Shown here: positions 19,419 through 28,189 of the stretch, piece by piece
Position numbering within the stretch: position 1 is the first letter of the stretch
How the letters are laid out: every line of letters begins with the position of its first letter
From: an uncultured Clostridia bacterium
Lineage (GTDB): Bacteria > Bacillota > Clostridia > TANB77 > CAG-508
DNA: 64,000 nt
Direction: 5' to 3'
Assembly (NCBI GenBank): GCA_948739805.1
Contig: CAPYID010000007.1
Coordinates: 9,022-73,021, forward strand
Made by a program: the position numbers and the translations under genes
Notes under the pieces: generated by a model
The model's input: only the letters and a program-made list of their open reading frames with translations
What the model was told of the DNA's origin: nothing
The model's database searches: none

Positions 19419-19647
19419 ATTTTTCTCTCAACCCCTTAAAAACTGTTCTAGCACTATGGACTTTTCCTTCTTTATATTGTTTTTTACTTTTCTCTAGTTT
19501 ACTTAAAAACATTTCTTTTTGATATTGTTCTAAACTAATTACCACTAAATCTTTTTTGTTTTCTCTTTTTACTATTATTGGTTCTTCTATATTATCTACT
19601 TCATTAACTGTAGTTTCAAATTCTCTAACTGTAATTTCTCTTTGCAT
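19408..19647 (-). CDS. Phd/YefM-type antitoxin
   Basis: The 79-residue protein begins with the Phd/YefM DNA-binding pattern (ITVREFETTVNEVDN, PIIVKRENKKDLVVISLEQY) and ends in a charged, probably disordered tail that would wrap the toxin. Such antitoxins neutralise the downstream toxin and repress their own promoter. GGAAGGATG precedes the ATG. An extended -10 box lies 27 bases upstream. Confidence 0.85.
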   Translation of the reverse strand: MQREITVREFETTVNEVDNIEEPIIVKRENKKDLVVISLEQYQKEMFLSKLEKSKKQYKEGKVHSARTVFKGLREKYGY

Positions 19648-19673
19648 ATTTTCACATCCTTCCTATATTTCTT

Positions 19674-19682
19674 ATTATACCA
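19674..19682 (-). promoter_or_regulatory. Extended -10 promoter of the toxin-antitoxin operon
   Basis: TGGTATAAT on the minus strand forms an extended -10 element. A perfect 12-base palindrome TAGAAATTTCTA lies just upstream at 19710-19721 and could be an operator for the antitoxin. Confidence 0.5.
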
Positions 19683-19807
19683 TAAATTTTTAAAATTTCA
19701 CTCTATTTGTAGAAATTTCTATGACTTTATTTTTTCATAGTACGCATTCAGTCGGCGCTACCGACCAAATTTAATAAAATCGTTCAGTTATCACTTACAT
19801 ATGTGTT

Positions 19808-19996
19808 TTAATTAATATCCATTTCTAATCCAACTCCTATTTCATTTATTTTTAATTCTTTTCCTATTTCGATTTTTGCTTCTAAAGAAATACAATGACA
19901 TGGATATAATAATTGCGGATTTATTTCTTTAAAATATTCTATTGTTTTATTTAATTTTTCTATTAGGTCACAAATTTTCTTTGTAACTATTTTATA
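19808..19996 (-). pseudogene. Remnant of an MBL-fold hydrolase (C-terminal fragment)
   Basis: About 62 codons remain open and end in TAA, with no start codon context and a stop directly upstream. The fragment reads NPQLLYPCHCISLEAK...EIGVGLEMDIN. This resembles the C-terminal zinc-site end of MBL proteins of the dihydropterin phosphate synthase-like group (CHC followed by a VG motif). I take it as decayed coding DNA in the accessory patch. The family match is by eye only. Confidence 0.45.
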
Positions 19997-20340
19997 TCAA
20001 GCATTCTATAATTTTTTTGTGACTTTTCTTTTTTCTTCTATTAACCCTATAAAATAGCTTAAATATAGTATTCAAAAAATAATTCATTTTTTATATTCTT
20101 CACTACTCATTTTTACGAATTAGGTCACAAATAATTTTATTCTTATTAGTTTTTTTAGTCCTTTTTAGGCATTTTTATATCATTTTGTCCAAACTAAATA
20201 GCCCTCAAATACTCTAAAAATCAACATTCTTAATATGCAACACAATAAGATACAAAATATTCAACACTGTTCTCTGGGAAAAACTCTTATTTTTATTATG
20301 ACTATTATCAACCTAAAAATTCGTGTAAAATACCAAACAA
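19997..20340. other. Non-coding patch with duplicated uvrB fragment
   Basis: No intact gene is seen. Bases near 20250-20290 repeat about 40 bases of uvrB (copy near 18471-18510, ATTCAACACTGTTCTCTGG) with a few changes. Short partial copies of the ACGAATT-GGTCACAAA and ATTCGTGTAA segments occur near 20115 and 20320. The patch looks like debris of an imperfect duplication. Confidence 0.6.
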
Positions 20341-20524
20341 ATTCGTGTAATTTGTTCGCCTTTTTTCGTAAACATAAATAGCAATTACATGAATTTAAGT
20401 CACAAACTTTATATTTTTAAACTAAATAATTCTAAATAAACCTATTTAAAACTAAATGTATTTTTTATTAATATCTCTATTTTAGCATTTTTCTATAAAA
20501 ATACAAGGTATCTATAACCTTGCA
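20341..20524. repeat. Direct repeat copy B (about 185 bp)
   Basis: This is the second copy of the segment at 18881-19073, lacking the TTCGCTTT insert and with a few substitutions in the left inverted repeat. It adjoins the duplicated uvrB fragment. Confidence 0.85.
20495..20522 (-). terminator. Terminator downstream of the prolyl-tRNA deacylase gene
   Basis: The same CAAGGT/ACCTTG hairpin and T-rich tail as in copy A lies about 100 bases past the deacylase stop codon. Confidence 0.5.
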
Positions 20525-20623
20525 TATATTTTTATAAAATACGATTAATAACCAATATTAACTTTTATAATCATTTTTAAAAATTTTATTTTTTTCGATA
20601 AAAATGTCATAATTTTGCATACT

Positions 20624-21106
20624 CTACGTTTTAATAAATTTATATTTTACATTATAACATTCAAATATTCTGTATAATTCTTTTGGATTAAATATTACTG
20701 TTTCTGTATTTACGTTCGGATGGAATCCTACTTTTTCATATTTTAATATTTCTTCATCTAGTACAAAAATAATATCATTATCTTTTAGATTTATAATATT
20801 GAATATAGAAACTGCTCCACTCTTTATTCCAAGTTTTTCTTCAAGTACATTTTCATTTCCAAAACTTAATCTTTTTTCTTCTAATAACATTTGTAATGAT
20901 TTTAAATCTACTCTTTTTTCTAAAGGTAAAGAAACCAGATAATACTGACTTTTATTGCTATTTCTTATAAAGAGATTTTTGCATACTACTGCATCAAATT
21001 TTATATTATATTTTTCGTTATCTTCACAAGTAAATAATGGTGGATGTTCTATTTTTGTATATTCAATATTTAATTTATCTAATAGTTTATATACCTCATT
21101 TTCCAT
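20624..21106 (-). CDS. Prolyl-tRNA deacylase (PrdX/YbaK family)
   Basis: The 160-residue protein has the YbaK/aaRS-associated fold: EYTKIEHPPLFTCEDNEKY at the N-terminus, KNLFIRNSNKSQYYLVSLP in the core, LSFGNENVLEEKLGIKSGAVSIFNI, then VGFHPNVNTETVIF. The family hydrolyses mischarged Ala-tRNA-Pro or Cys-tRNA-Pro, acting in trans to prolyl-tRNA synthetase. AAAGGA lies 10 bases before the ATG. It stands alone between the accessory patch and the TSCPD gene. Confidence 0.88.
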   Translation of the reverse strand: MENEVYKLLDKLNIEYTKIEHPPLFTCEDNEKYNIKFDAVVCKNLFIRNSNKSQYYLVSLPLEKRVDLKSLQMLLEEKRLSFGNENVLEEKLGIKSGAVSIFNIINLKDNDIIFVLDEEILKYEKVGFHPNVNTETVIFNPKELYRIFECYNVKYKFIKT

Positions 21107-21199
21107 TTATTTTAATTCCTTTATAATATTTTTGAAAGTATTTTTATTATTTGTTCATAATGTTTGTTAATTCTTATTCATTTTCTTTTACTTTTCAAA

Positions 21200-21454
21200 T
21201 CAAATAATTTTATTCTTCACTTTTTCTAATGCTTTTGCTAATTGATCTGGACAAGATGTACTTCTTGCTCCACATGGAATTCCTTTTAATTTTTCAATTA
21301 CCTCATCTATTTTTCTTCCTTGTATCATATATGTTAATCCAACTGTGTTCCCTGGACATCCTCCAACAATTTTTACAGATTTAATAATGTCTCCATCAAG
21401 TTCTATTATCATTTCTTTTGAACAAACTCCTTCTGGTTTAAATCTATATTCCAT
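21200..21454 (-). CDS. TSCPD domain protein, small
   Basis: The 84-residue protein matches the TIGR03905/TSCPD family, with GVCSKEMIIEL, GGCPGNT and the family-naming stretch RSTSCPDQLAKAL. It has several conserved cysteines. A related domain occurs at the C-terminus of some ribonucleotide reductases; the function of the stand-alone form is not established. I chose the ATG with GGAGTGG eight bases upstream over a GTG nine bases earlier. Confidence 0.85.
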   Translation of the reverse strand: MEYRFKPEGVCSKEMIIELDGDIIKSVKIVGGCPGNTVGLTYMIQGRKIDEVIEKLKGIPCGARSTSCPDQLAKALEKVKNKII

Positions 21455-21540
21455 TTTTACCACTCCTTATTTATTTTATTTATCATAAATATTTTAACAC
21501 ATATTATTTAAAAAGTATATATTTATTATTATAATTTTTA

Positions 21541-21569
21541 TTGATAATTTTTTGTGTTTGTGGTATCCT
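21541..21569 (+). promoter_or_regulatory. Candidate promoter of pflB
   Basis: TTGATA and TATCCT are separated by 17 bases, 139 bases upstream of the pflB start. The long AT-rich leader leaves room for a regulator, but no clear operator was seen. Confidence 0.45.
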
Positions 21570-21707
21570 AATATAGATATTAGAAATATATATATTTAAT
21601 AGAGATTTTGTAAAATTTTATATTTTTTCTTAATATACTTACTATAAATTTAATGTTTTATCAGTGGAAAATCTAATTATTTTGCAAAATAGGAAAGGAT
21701 GGTATTT

Positions 21708-23945
21708 ATGAGATTTACCCAATGGAATGGTTTTGATGGTGGAAATTGGGAAACCGAAATTGACGTAAGAGAGTTTATTCAAAAAAATTACACACCATAT
21801 TGTGGTGATTCTAGCTTTTTAGCTGGTAGTACACCAAAAACTCAGGAGCTTTGGAAACAAGTTCTTGAATTATACAAGAAAGAAAAAGATTCAGAAGGTG
21901 GAGTTCTTGATATTGATACTAAAACCCCATCTAGTGTTGATGCTTTTCAACCTGGATATATCAATAAAGATTTAGAAGATATTGTTGGTCTTCAAACAGA
22001 TGCTCCTTTAAAAAGAGCAATTATGCCTAATGGTGGTATCAGAATTGTAGAAAAATCTTGTGAAGCTTGTGGAAAAGAGGTTGACCCTGAACTAGATAAA
22101 ATTTATCATTCAATAAGAAAAACTCATAATGATGGTGTATTTAGTGTATATACTCCTGATGTTCGTCTTGCTCGTTCTTCACATCTTCTTACTGGTCTTC
22201 CTGATGGATATGGACGTGGAAGAATTATAGGTGATTACAGACGTGTTGCTCTATATGGTGTTGATGTTTTAATTGAAGAAAAGAAACATGTTTTAGATTT
22301 ACTAGATATTGATGATTTAGATGAAGCAACTATTCGTGAGCGTGAAGAAATTAGTGAACAAATTCTTGCATTAAATGCTTTAAAAAGTATGGCTTCAAAA
22401 TATGGCTTTGATATTTCAAAACCTGCCTCTAATTCTAAAGAAGCAGTTCAATGGTTATATTTTGGTTACCTTGCTGCTATTAAAGACCAAAACGGTGCTG
22501 CAATGAGTATAGGTAGAATTTCTACTTTTCTTGATATATATTTTGAAAGAGATTTAAAAGCTGGATACATTACAGAAGAAGAAGCCCAAGAAATTATGGA
22601 TCATTTTGTTATGAAATTAAGATTAGTAAGATTTTTAAGAACTCCAGAATATAATGAATTATTTTCTGGTGATCCTGTATGGGTTACTGAATCTATTGGT
22701 GGTATGGGAATTGATGGCAGAACTTTAGTTACAAAGAATTCTTTTAGAATGTTAAATACTTTAAATACTTTAGGTGCTGCTCCTGAACCAAACTTAACAG
22801 TATTATGGTCTACAAGATTACCTGAAGGATTTAAAAAATTTGCAACAGGTCTTTCTATTAAAACATCTTCTATACAATATGAAAATGATGATTTAATGAG
22901 AATTACTTTAGGTGATGATTATGGAATTGCTTGCTGTGTTTCTGCAATGAAAATTGGTAAACAAATGCAGTTTTTTGGTGCGAGAGCAAATCTTGCTAAG
23001 GCTCTATTATATGCTATTAATGGTGGTAGAGATGAATTAACTGGTAAACAAATTACTCCAGAGTTCTCTCCTATTACCTCTGAGTATTTAGATTATGATG
23101 AGGTTATGCGTAAATATGATGTTATGCTAGATTATGTAGCAAAAATATATTTAAAAGCTTTAAATTGCATACATTATATGCATGATAAATATTCTTATGA
23201 AGCTCTAGAAATGGCTTTACATGATAAAGATATTTTAAGAACTATGGCATGTGGTATTTCTGGTTTCTCCGTTGTTGTAGACTCTCTTTCAGCTATTAGA
23301 TATGCTAAAGTTAAAGTTATAAGGGATGAAACTGGTCTTGCTGTTGATTATTCTATTGAAGGTGATTTCCCTAAGTTTGGTAATGATGATAATAGAGCTG
23401 ATGAAATAGGTATCACTTTAGTTAAGGATTTCTTAGGAAAACTTAAAAAATATAAAACTTATAAAAATGCTAAAACTACTTTATCTGTTCTTACAATTAC
23501 ATCAAATGTAGTTTATGGAAAAAATACTGGAAATACTCCTGATGGTAGACGTTATGGTGCTCCATTCGGACCTGGTGCAAATCCAATGCATGGTAGAGAT
23601 ATTAATGGTGCTCTTGCAGTTATGAATAGTATCGCAAAACTACCTTATGATTATTCAGAAGATGGTATCTCTTATACCTTCTCTATTACACCAGGAACAT
23701 TAGGTCATGACTCTGAAACTCAAACTAATAATTTAGTTGGTATGTTAGATGGTTTCTTTGCTCAAACAGGTCATCATATTAATGTTAATGTTTTTGATAG
23801 AGATTTATTAGTTGATGCTATGGAACATCCTGAAAAGTATCCTCAACTTACTATTAGGGTTTCTGGATATGCTGTTAACTTTACAAAATTAACTCGTGAA
23901 CAACAGTTGGATGTTATTAATAGGACTATTCACGAAAAGATATAA
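21708..23945 (+). CDS. pflB: Formate C-acetyltransferase (pyruvate formate-lyase)
   Basis: The 745-residue enzyme converts pyruvate and CoA to acetyl-CoA and formate in anaerobic metabolism. It has the catalytic Cys409-Cys410 pair (GIACCVSAM) and the glycyl radical motif RVSGYAVNF with Gly720. The N-terminus (QKNYTPY, FLAG, LQTDAPLKRA) matches classical PflB. I place the start at the ATG after AGGAAAGGATGG; the upstream ATG lies inside that binding site. The activating enzyme gene follows 71 bp later. No in-phase CGG occurs; one TTC-GGA places CGG out of phase without effect. Confidence 0.97.
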   Translation: MRFTQWNGFDGGNWETEIDVREFIQKNYTPYCGDSSFLAGSTPKTQELWKQVLELYKKEKDSEGGVLDIDTKTPSSVDAFQPGYINKDLEDIVGLQTDAPLKRAIMPNGGIRIVEKSCEACGKEVDPELDKIYHSIRKTHNDGVFSVYTPDVRLARSSHLLTGLPDGYGRGRIIGDYRRVALYGVDVLIEEKKHVLDLLDIDDLDEATIREREEISEQILALNALKSMASKYGFDISKPASNSKEAVQWLYFGYLAAIKDQNGAAMSIGRISTFLDIYFERDLKAGYITEEEAQEIMDHFVMKLRLVRFLRTPEYNELFSGDPVWVTESIGGMGIDGRTLVTKNSFRMLNTLNTLGAAPEPNLTVLWSTRLPEGFKKFATGLSIKTSSIQYENDDLMRITLGDDYGIACCVSAMKIGKQMQFFGARANLAKALLYAINGGRDELTGKQITPEFSPITSEYLDYDEVMRKYDVMLDYVAKIYLKALNCIHYMHDKYSYEALEMALHDKDILRTMACGISGFSVVVDSLSAIRYAKVKVIRDETGLAVDYSIEGDFPKFGNDDNRADEIGITLVKDFLGKLKKYKTYKNAKTTLSVLTITSNVVYGKNTGNTPDGRRYGAPFGPGANPMHGRDINGALAVMNSIAKLPYDYSEDGISYTFSITPGTLGHDSETQTNNLVGMLDGFFAQTGHHINVNVFDRDLLVDAMEHPEKYPQLTIRVSGYAVNFTKLTREQQLDVINRTIHEKI

Positions 23946-23967
23946 TTAAAAATTTATTTTAACTAGC

Positions 23968-23990
23968 GGGCGATTACTAATCGCCCCTAC
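23968..23990. repeat. Intergenic palindrome ending CCCCTAC
   Basis: GGGCGATTACTAATCGCCCC followed by TAC lies between pflB and pflA. Confidence 0.6.
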
Positions 23991-24016
23991 ATATTTTATC
24001 TTTATTGGAGGATTTT

Positions 24017-24737
24017 ATGGAGAATAATTTTTTGCGTGTCCATTCTTTTGAATCATTTGGAACAGTAGATGGACCTGGAATTAGATATATCGTATTTTTA
24101 CAAGGATGTTTTCTTCGTTGTAAATACTGCCATAATCGTGATACTTGGGATTTGAATTGTGGTGAACTAATTTCAGTAGATGAAATAATAAATAAAATAT
24201 TAAATTATAAAAATTATATAATGCCTACTGGTGGTGTTACTGTTTCTGGTGGTGAACCATTAATACAGTCAAAACCTTTGATTAATCTTTTTAAGGAACT
24301 AAAATATTATGGTATTCATACAGCTATTGATACTTCACGGTATGGTTGATATCACTGATGATGTAAAAGAATTACTAAAATATACAGATTTAGTTTTATT
24401 AGATATAAAACATATTGACTCTGATAAAAGTAAAAAGTTAGTTGGTTTCGGTAATGAAAAAGAATTAAATTTTGCACGTTTTTTAAGTGATAATAATATA
24501 GATATGTGGATTAGGCAAGTTATTATTCCTGGTATAACTGATGATGAAGATGATTTGAAAAATTTGAGAGATTTCATATCTTCTTTGAAAACAGTTAGAA
24601 AAATTGAATTTCTTAAATATCATTCTATGGGAAAGTTTAAGTGGAAGAATTTAAATATTCCATATGATTTAGAGAATGTGCGTGAGGCAACTTCTGAAGA
24701 CATTGAAAGAGCAAAAATGATTTGTGGATTAGATTGA
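24017..24737 (+). CDS. pflA: Pyruvate formate-lyase activating enzyme, needs +1 frameshift
   Basis: This radical SAM enzyme installs the glycyl radical on PflB. Read with one +1 shift it is 239 residues, close to the usual 246. It contains the [4Fe-4S] cysteine motif GCFLRCKYCHNRD (CxxxCxxC) near residue 30, VSGGEPLIQ near 80, and LLDIKHID near 125. Zero frame reaches a stop three codons after ACT TCA CGG; skipping the C gives DTSG-MVDITDDVKELL, as expected for the family's DTSG stretch. GGAGG lies five bases before the ATG. The 3' end overlaps the convergent rhodanese gene by 9 bases. Confidence 0.9.
24338..24340 (+). other. Putative +1 frameshift site, TCA-CGG-T (pflA)
   Basis: The in-phase CGG follows Ser107. 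Skipping C24338 gives GGT for the glycine of the DTSG motif and joins the two halves of PflA. Confidence 0.8.
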
Positions 24738-25073
24738 ATCTAATCCACCTTTTAATTGATATACATTGGTATATCCCATTTTAATTAAAATATTTGAAGC
24801 TTTTTTACTTCTTCCCCCCATTTGGCAATATACTATAATTGTTTGTCCATGGTTCGGAATTAAAAGACTAGCTTTATTTTTTAATTCTCCAAGAGGTAAA
24901 TTTAGTGCTCCTAATAAATGTCCTTCATTAAATTCTTGTATACTCCTTACATCTAATAAAATTGTATTACTATCATTCTTTATCATATCTTGTAGCATAT
25001 TATAATCTATATCAACACTATTTATTCCTCTTGTTAATCCTGTTTTTAATTTTCTTATTATTTTTTTTATCAT
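24729..25073 (-). CDS. Rhodanese-like domain protein
   Basis: The 114-residue single-domain rhodanese has LLDVRSIQEFNEGHLLGALNLPLG and the active-site loop VYCQMGGRSKKA with its catalytic cysteine near residue 85. Such proteins carry persulfide sulfur. The N-terminal 20 residues are basic and mildly hydrophobic, without a clear signal peptide. AAGAAGG precedes the ATG. It converges on pflA. Confidence 0.88.
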   Translation of the reverse strand: MIKKIIRKLKTGLTRGINSVDIDYNMLQDMIKNDSNTILLDVRSIQEFNEGHLLGALNLPLGELKNKASLLIPNHGQTIIVYCQMGGRSKKASNILIKMGYTNVYQLKGGLDSI

Positions 25074-25225
25074 TTTGGTAACCTTCTTATATAATCGTTA
25101 TCATTATATAATATGATTACATTCTATTGTTTGTGCATTAGTAGATTTTAGTTATTCTAAGAATTCTCCAATGTAAATTCCCTTTTATATACTTTTAGGT
25201 AATTCTATATTTTCTTCTGATTTTA

Positions 25226-25609
25226 TTAATTTGATACAATAATCATATTTTTATCTAAATCAAATATTCCAAATTCTATTGTTCCATATTCAGTTTGTTT
25301 TAATTCCATAAAAAACTCTATATCCTTCTTTTTGAAATTTTTATAAATTTCTTCCACTTCTTCTATATTATCATATTTAAACTTTACTAGATTACTTGTA
25401 TTAGTTTTAATTGGGAATTTATCTATTTCTTTAATTACTTCTTTGTAATCTTCTAACATTATTATCACATCGCCTTTTTTCATTTGAACCCATGTTATAG
25501 GATTACCATCTGTTTCTTCTACCTCGAAATTAAAACTATTCTCATAAAATTTAACAGCCTTGTCGATATTTTTAACTGTAAATTCATTTATTATATTAAT
25601 AATCGCCAT
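25226..25609 (-). CDS. VOC (glyoxalase/bleomycin resistance) family protein
   Basis: The 127-residue protein shows the paired beta-alpha-beta-beta-beta pattern: FTVKNIDKAVKFYENSFNFEVEE, WVQMKKGDVIIMLED, and near the C-terminus TEYGTIEFGIFDLDKNMIIVS. Members of this superfamily include lyases, dioxygenases and antibiotic-binding proteins, and the substrate is not apparent here. AGGAAGTG precedes the ATG. Confidence 0.8.
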   Translation of the reverse strand: MAIINIINEFTVKNIDKAVKFYENSFNFEVEETDGNPITWVQMKKGDVIIMLEDYKEVIKEIDKFPIKTNTSNLVKFKYDNIEEVEEIYKNFKKKDIEFFMELKQTEYGTIEFGIFDLDKNMIIVSN

Positions 25610-25649
25610 TCTATTTCACTTCCTAATTTACCTTTCCTATTTTTCAACC

Positions 25650-26096
25650 CTATAACACTTTTCCTTCTATATAACACGCATATATGTAATCTGGATTTTC
25701 ATAATACATACTACTATTATAATTATCAATCTTTTCTATAATCCAAGAAGATAATACTTGAATTAATGTTTTTATATAATTATTTGGATTATTATCTATC
25801 ATTATAATTAGTCTTTTATATACTTTTCCTATCTCCCAATATGTTGGTATTCTATATTTACAAGTTATTATATTATCATAATCTCCATTTTCTATTTTTG
25901 CCTCTTTAATAAATTCATCTGATGCTTGCTCTATATCCTCTGAATGATAAACCTCTGCTAATTTATATATTTTTTCTATTCTCTTTTCTCCTAACTTTTC
26001 AATGATTAACTTTTTGCTATTCTTGGTTTTTCTTGCAATATACTCAATAAGACTACATGTAAAAAATAAATCATTTTCTTCTTGTGGCTCCCCCAT
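25650..26096 (-). CDS. DUF3791-like protein, partner of the DUF3990 gene
   Basis: The 148-residue protein begins with a helical segment (FFTCSLIEYIARKTKNSKK, then IYKLAEVYHSEDIEQASDEF) that resembles DUF3791, a small domain repeatedly found next to DUF3990 genes. The C-terminal half (RIPTYWEIGKVYKRLI) is of unknown type. It starts two bases after the DUF3990 stop, so translation is probably coupled. I infer an antitoxin or immunity role from the pairing; there is no direct evidence. Confidence 0.55.
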   Translation of the reverse strand: MGEPQEENDLFFTCSLIEYIARKTKNSKKLIIEKLGEKRIEKIYKLAEVYHSEDIEQASDEFIKEAKIENGDYDNIITCKYRIPTYWEIGKVYKRLIIMIDNNPNNYIKTLIQVLSSWIIEKIDNYNSSMYYENPDYIYACYIEGKVL

Positions 26097-26098
26097 CT

Positions 26099-26557
26099 TT
26101 ATTTCTCCTTTACATCAATAAATTTTAAACATTCTAAAGAATTTTCTGTACAAAATGCAATTTGATGTGTTGGATGCCTAAATTTTGCTAATTCCCAAAA
26201 TGCTTCTCTTGTAATTTGTCCTGATATTAAATCTGTTACATAATTATATACTTGGTCATCTGCCATTGCACCTATTACAATATCGTAATTATGCTTTTTC
26301 CCACTTCTGCATTCTATTATAAAATCTAGCCATTCCTCTGTCATCAATGTAAAATTCTTTATTTTCAACTTTGGAATTTCGTTATATTCATATATGTTAA
26401 TCTTTGGTGTCTCATATTTCTTTGCCCATTTTTCTGCTTGCTCCTCTAATATTGTACAATAAAATCCAATCCCAAAATCTTTTGTAAATTTACCTTTTAT
26501 TATTTCTGGATTTTCTACTTTGCAGTAACTACCATGATATACTATTTGTTTTGACAT
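26099..26557 (-). CDS. DUF3990 protein, probable ADP-ribosyltransferase-like toxin
   Basis: The 152-residue protein has the DUF3990 features: VYHGSYCKVENPEI at the N-terminus, then DFGIGFYCTILEEQAEKWAKKY, and a later NYDIVIGAMADDQVYNYV. The H-G and FGxGFY-T-QA-W pattern resembles the NAD-binding core of ADP-ribosyltransferase-like folds. Together with the coupled downstream gene it has the organisation of a toxin-antitoxin pair. GGAGGATAT precedes the ATG. Confidence 0.75.
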   Translation of the reverse strand: MSKQIVYHGSYCKVENPEIIKGKFTKDFGIGFYCTILEEQAEKWAKKYETPKINIYEYNEIPKLKIKNFTLMTEEWLDFIIECRSGKKHNYDIVIGAMADDQVYNYVTDLISGQITREAFWELAKFRHPTHQIAFCTENSLECLKFIDVKEK

Positions 26558-26569
26558 ATAATATCCTCC

Positions 26570-26878
26570 TTATATAATTATCATATAAATTAAAAATGCT
26601 ATTTCTGCAATTAATATTAAAGGCATGCCTATTGTAAATTTCTTTTTCTGTGTTTTATGTCTAAATGCGTACATTCCAGCTATTGTGCCTATTCCTCCAC
26701 CTAACCATGTAAATACAAATAATGTATTTTCTGAAATTCTCCATCTACCTTTTTCTGCTTTTTTCTTATCTATCAACATTATTAAAAATCCTAATAAGTT
26801 TATTATTATTAAATATATTAATATATTCTTAAATGTTATTATTGGTAAAGTTAATAGCCATTCTTTAAAACCTTTCAT
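26570..26878 (-). CDS. DUF1294 family membrane protein
   Basis: The 102-residue protein has three membrane segments and the family motif KGRWRISENTLFVFTWLGGGIGTIAGMYAFRHKTQKKKF (about residues 42-80). Its function is unknown. It lies 12 bp upstream of the DUF3990 gene and may head the same transcript. GGGAGAG precedes the start. Confidence 0.85.
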   Translation of the reverse strand: MKGFKEWLLTLPIITFKNILIYLIIINLLGFLIMLIDKKKAEKGRWRISENTLFVFTWLGGGIGTIAGMYAFRHKTQKKKFTIGMPLILIAEIAFLIYMIII

Positions 26879-27000
26879 TGTTTATTTCTCTCCCTTATTT
26901 TTTTATTTTCCTTTAATTATTTTATTATAATATGACAAAAATATCAAGTTTTTTGTTTACTATTTGCGGTTTTTATGATAATATTTAATAATGGAATAAA

Positions 27001-27053
27001 AGGGCACAGTGGTGTCATGTCTAATAAGTATTCCCTCAAACGGTTCTCCTACA
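27001..27053. repeat. Intergenic repeat, AGGGCACAGTGGTGTCAT type
   Basis: It shares its left end with the elements at 52554 and 62795 and ends in CTCCTAC. It lies upstream of the glycosyltransferase gene. Confidence 0.5.
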
Positions 27054-27113
27054 ATTTACATTAAATTATTAATCTAATATTTTTACGTTTTATGAAAGGA
27101 TGATATAAATATT

Positions 27114-28073
27114 ATGGAAGATAATAAAAAATTAGTTACAATATTAATTCCAACTTATAATGAAGAAGAAGCATTGCCTATACTTTATGAAAGACTTGTT
27201 AAATTAATGGATAGCCTTCCTCAATATAATTTTGAGCTTCTATTTGTAAATGATGGTAGTCGTGATAAAACTTTAGACATATTAAAAGAAATGAGAAAAT
27301 CTGACTCTAGAGTTTGTTATGTTAATTTATCTAGAAACTATGGTAAAGAAGTTGCAATGATTGCTGGCTTTGATTATATTAATGGGGATTGTATGATTAA
27401 TATTGATGCAGACTTACAAGACCCACCAGAACTTATTCCTGAGATGTTAAAATATTGGGAAGAAGGATATGATGATGTTTATGCAAAACGTAAATCTAGA
27501 AAAGGAGAATCTATTTTTAAAAAATTAACTTCTTGGGGATATTATAGAGTTTTACAGAGTATGACTAATATTCAGATTCAAACTGATACTGGAGATTTTA
27601 GATTATTAGATAGACGTTGTGTTGAAGCCATACGCCAAATGAGAGAATCTCAAAGATATACTAAGGGGCTATATAGTTGGATTGGTTATAAGAAAAAAGA
27701 AATATTATATGATAGAGATGTAAGAGTTGCTGGTAAAACCAAATGGAATTATAGACAATTAGCTAATTTATCTATTGATGGAATAACCTCTTTTACTACC
27801 TCTCCTCTTCGTTGGGCTACTATAATTGGTATGTTGGTTTCATTATGTGGTTTTATTTATATGATGATTATAATTGCAAAAACATTAATATCTGGTATTG
27901 ATGTTCCTGGTTATGCTTCTATGATGGTTGTAATATTATTTTTAGGTGGATTACAACTTATATTCTTAGGTATTATTGGTGAATATCTTGGACGAGCGTT
28001 TTACGAATCTAAAGGAAGACCTTTATACTTTATAGATTGCTATAATGAAAATAGGGAAACTAATATAAAATAA
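27114..28073 (+). CDS. Glycosyltransferase family 2, polyprenyl-phosphate sugar transferase type
   Basis: The 319-residue protein resembles GtrB/DPM1-type enzymes that load glucose or a similar sugar onto undecaprenyl phosphate. The GT-A domain has ILIPTYNEEEALP, FVNDGSRDKT, NIDADLQDPPELI (metal-binding DAD) and TGDFRLLDRR. Two C-terminal membrane segments span about 232-255 and 268-292. GAAAGGATG precedes the ATG. A TraX-like membrane protein gene follows. Confidence 0.9.
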   Translation: MEDNKKLVTILIPTYNEEEALPILYERLVKLMDSLPQYNFELLFVNDGSRDKTLDILKEMRKSDSRVCYVNLSRNYGKEVAMIAGFDYINGDCMINIDADLQDPPELIPEMLKYWEEGYDDVYAKRKSRKGESIFKKLTSWGYYRVLQSMTNIQIQTDTGDFRLLDRRCVEAIRQMRESQRYTKGLYSWIGYKKKEILYDRDVRVAGKTKWNYRQLANLSIDGITSFTTSPLRWATIIGMLVSLCGFIYMMIIIAKTLISGIDVPGYASMMVVILFLGGLQLIFLGIIGEYLGRAFYESKGRPLYFIDCYNENRETNIK

Positions 28074-28079
28074 TTCTGT

Positions 28080-28102
28080 GGACGAGCAATGCTCGCCCCT
28101 AT
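28080..28102. repeat. Intergenic palindrome GGACGAGCAATGCTCGCCCC
   Basis: The near-perfect hairpin followed by TAT lies just past the glycosyltransferase stop codon, and it may also act as its transcript end. Confidence 0.6.
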
Positions 28103-28189
28103 ATTTTGAATTGATTTTTCCTATACAACCCAAAAGTGATGGATACAAAATCCTCCTACAACATAATCTTTATAATAAAGGAGATTTAT

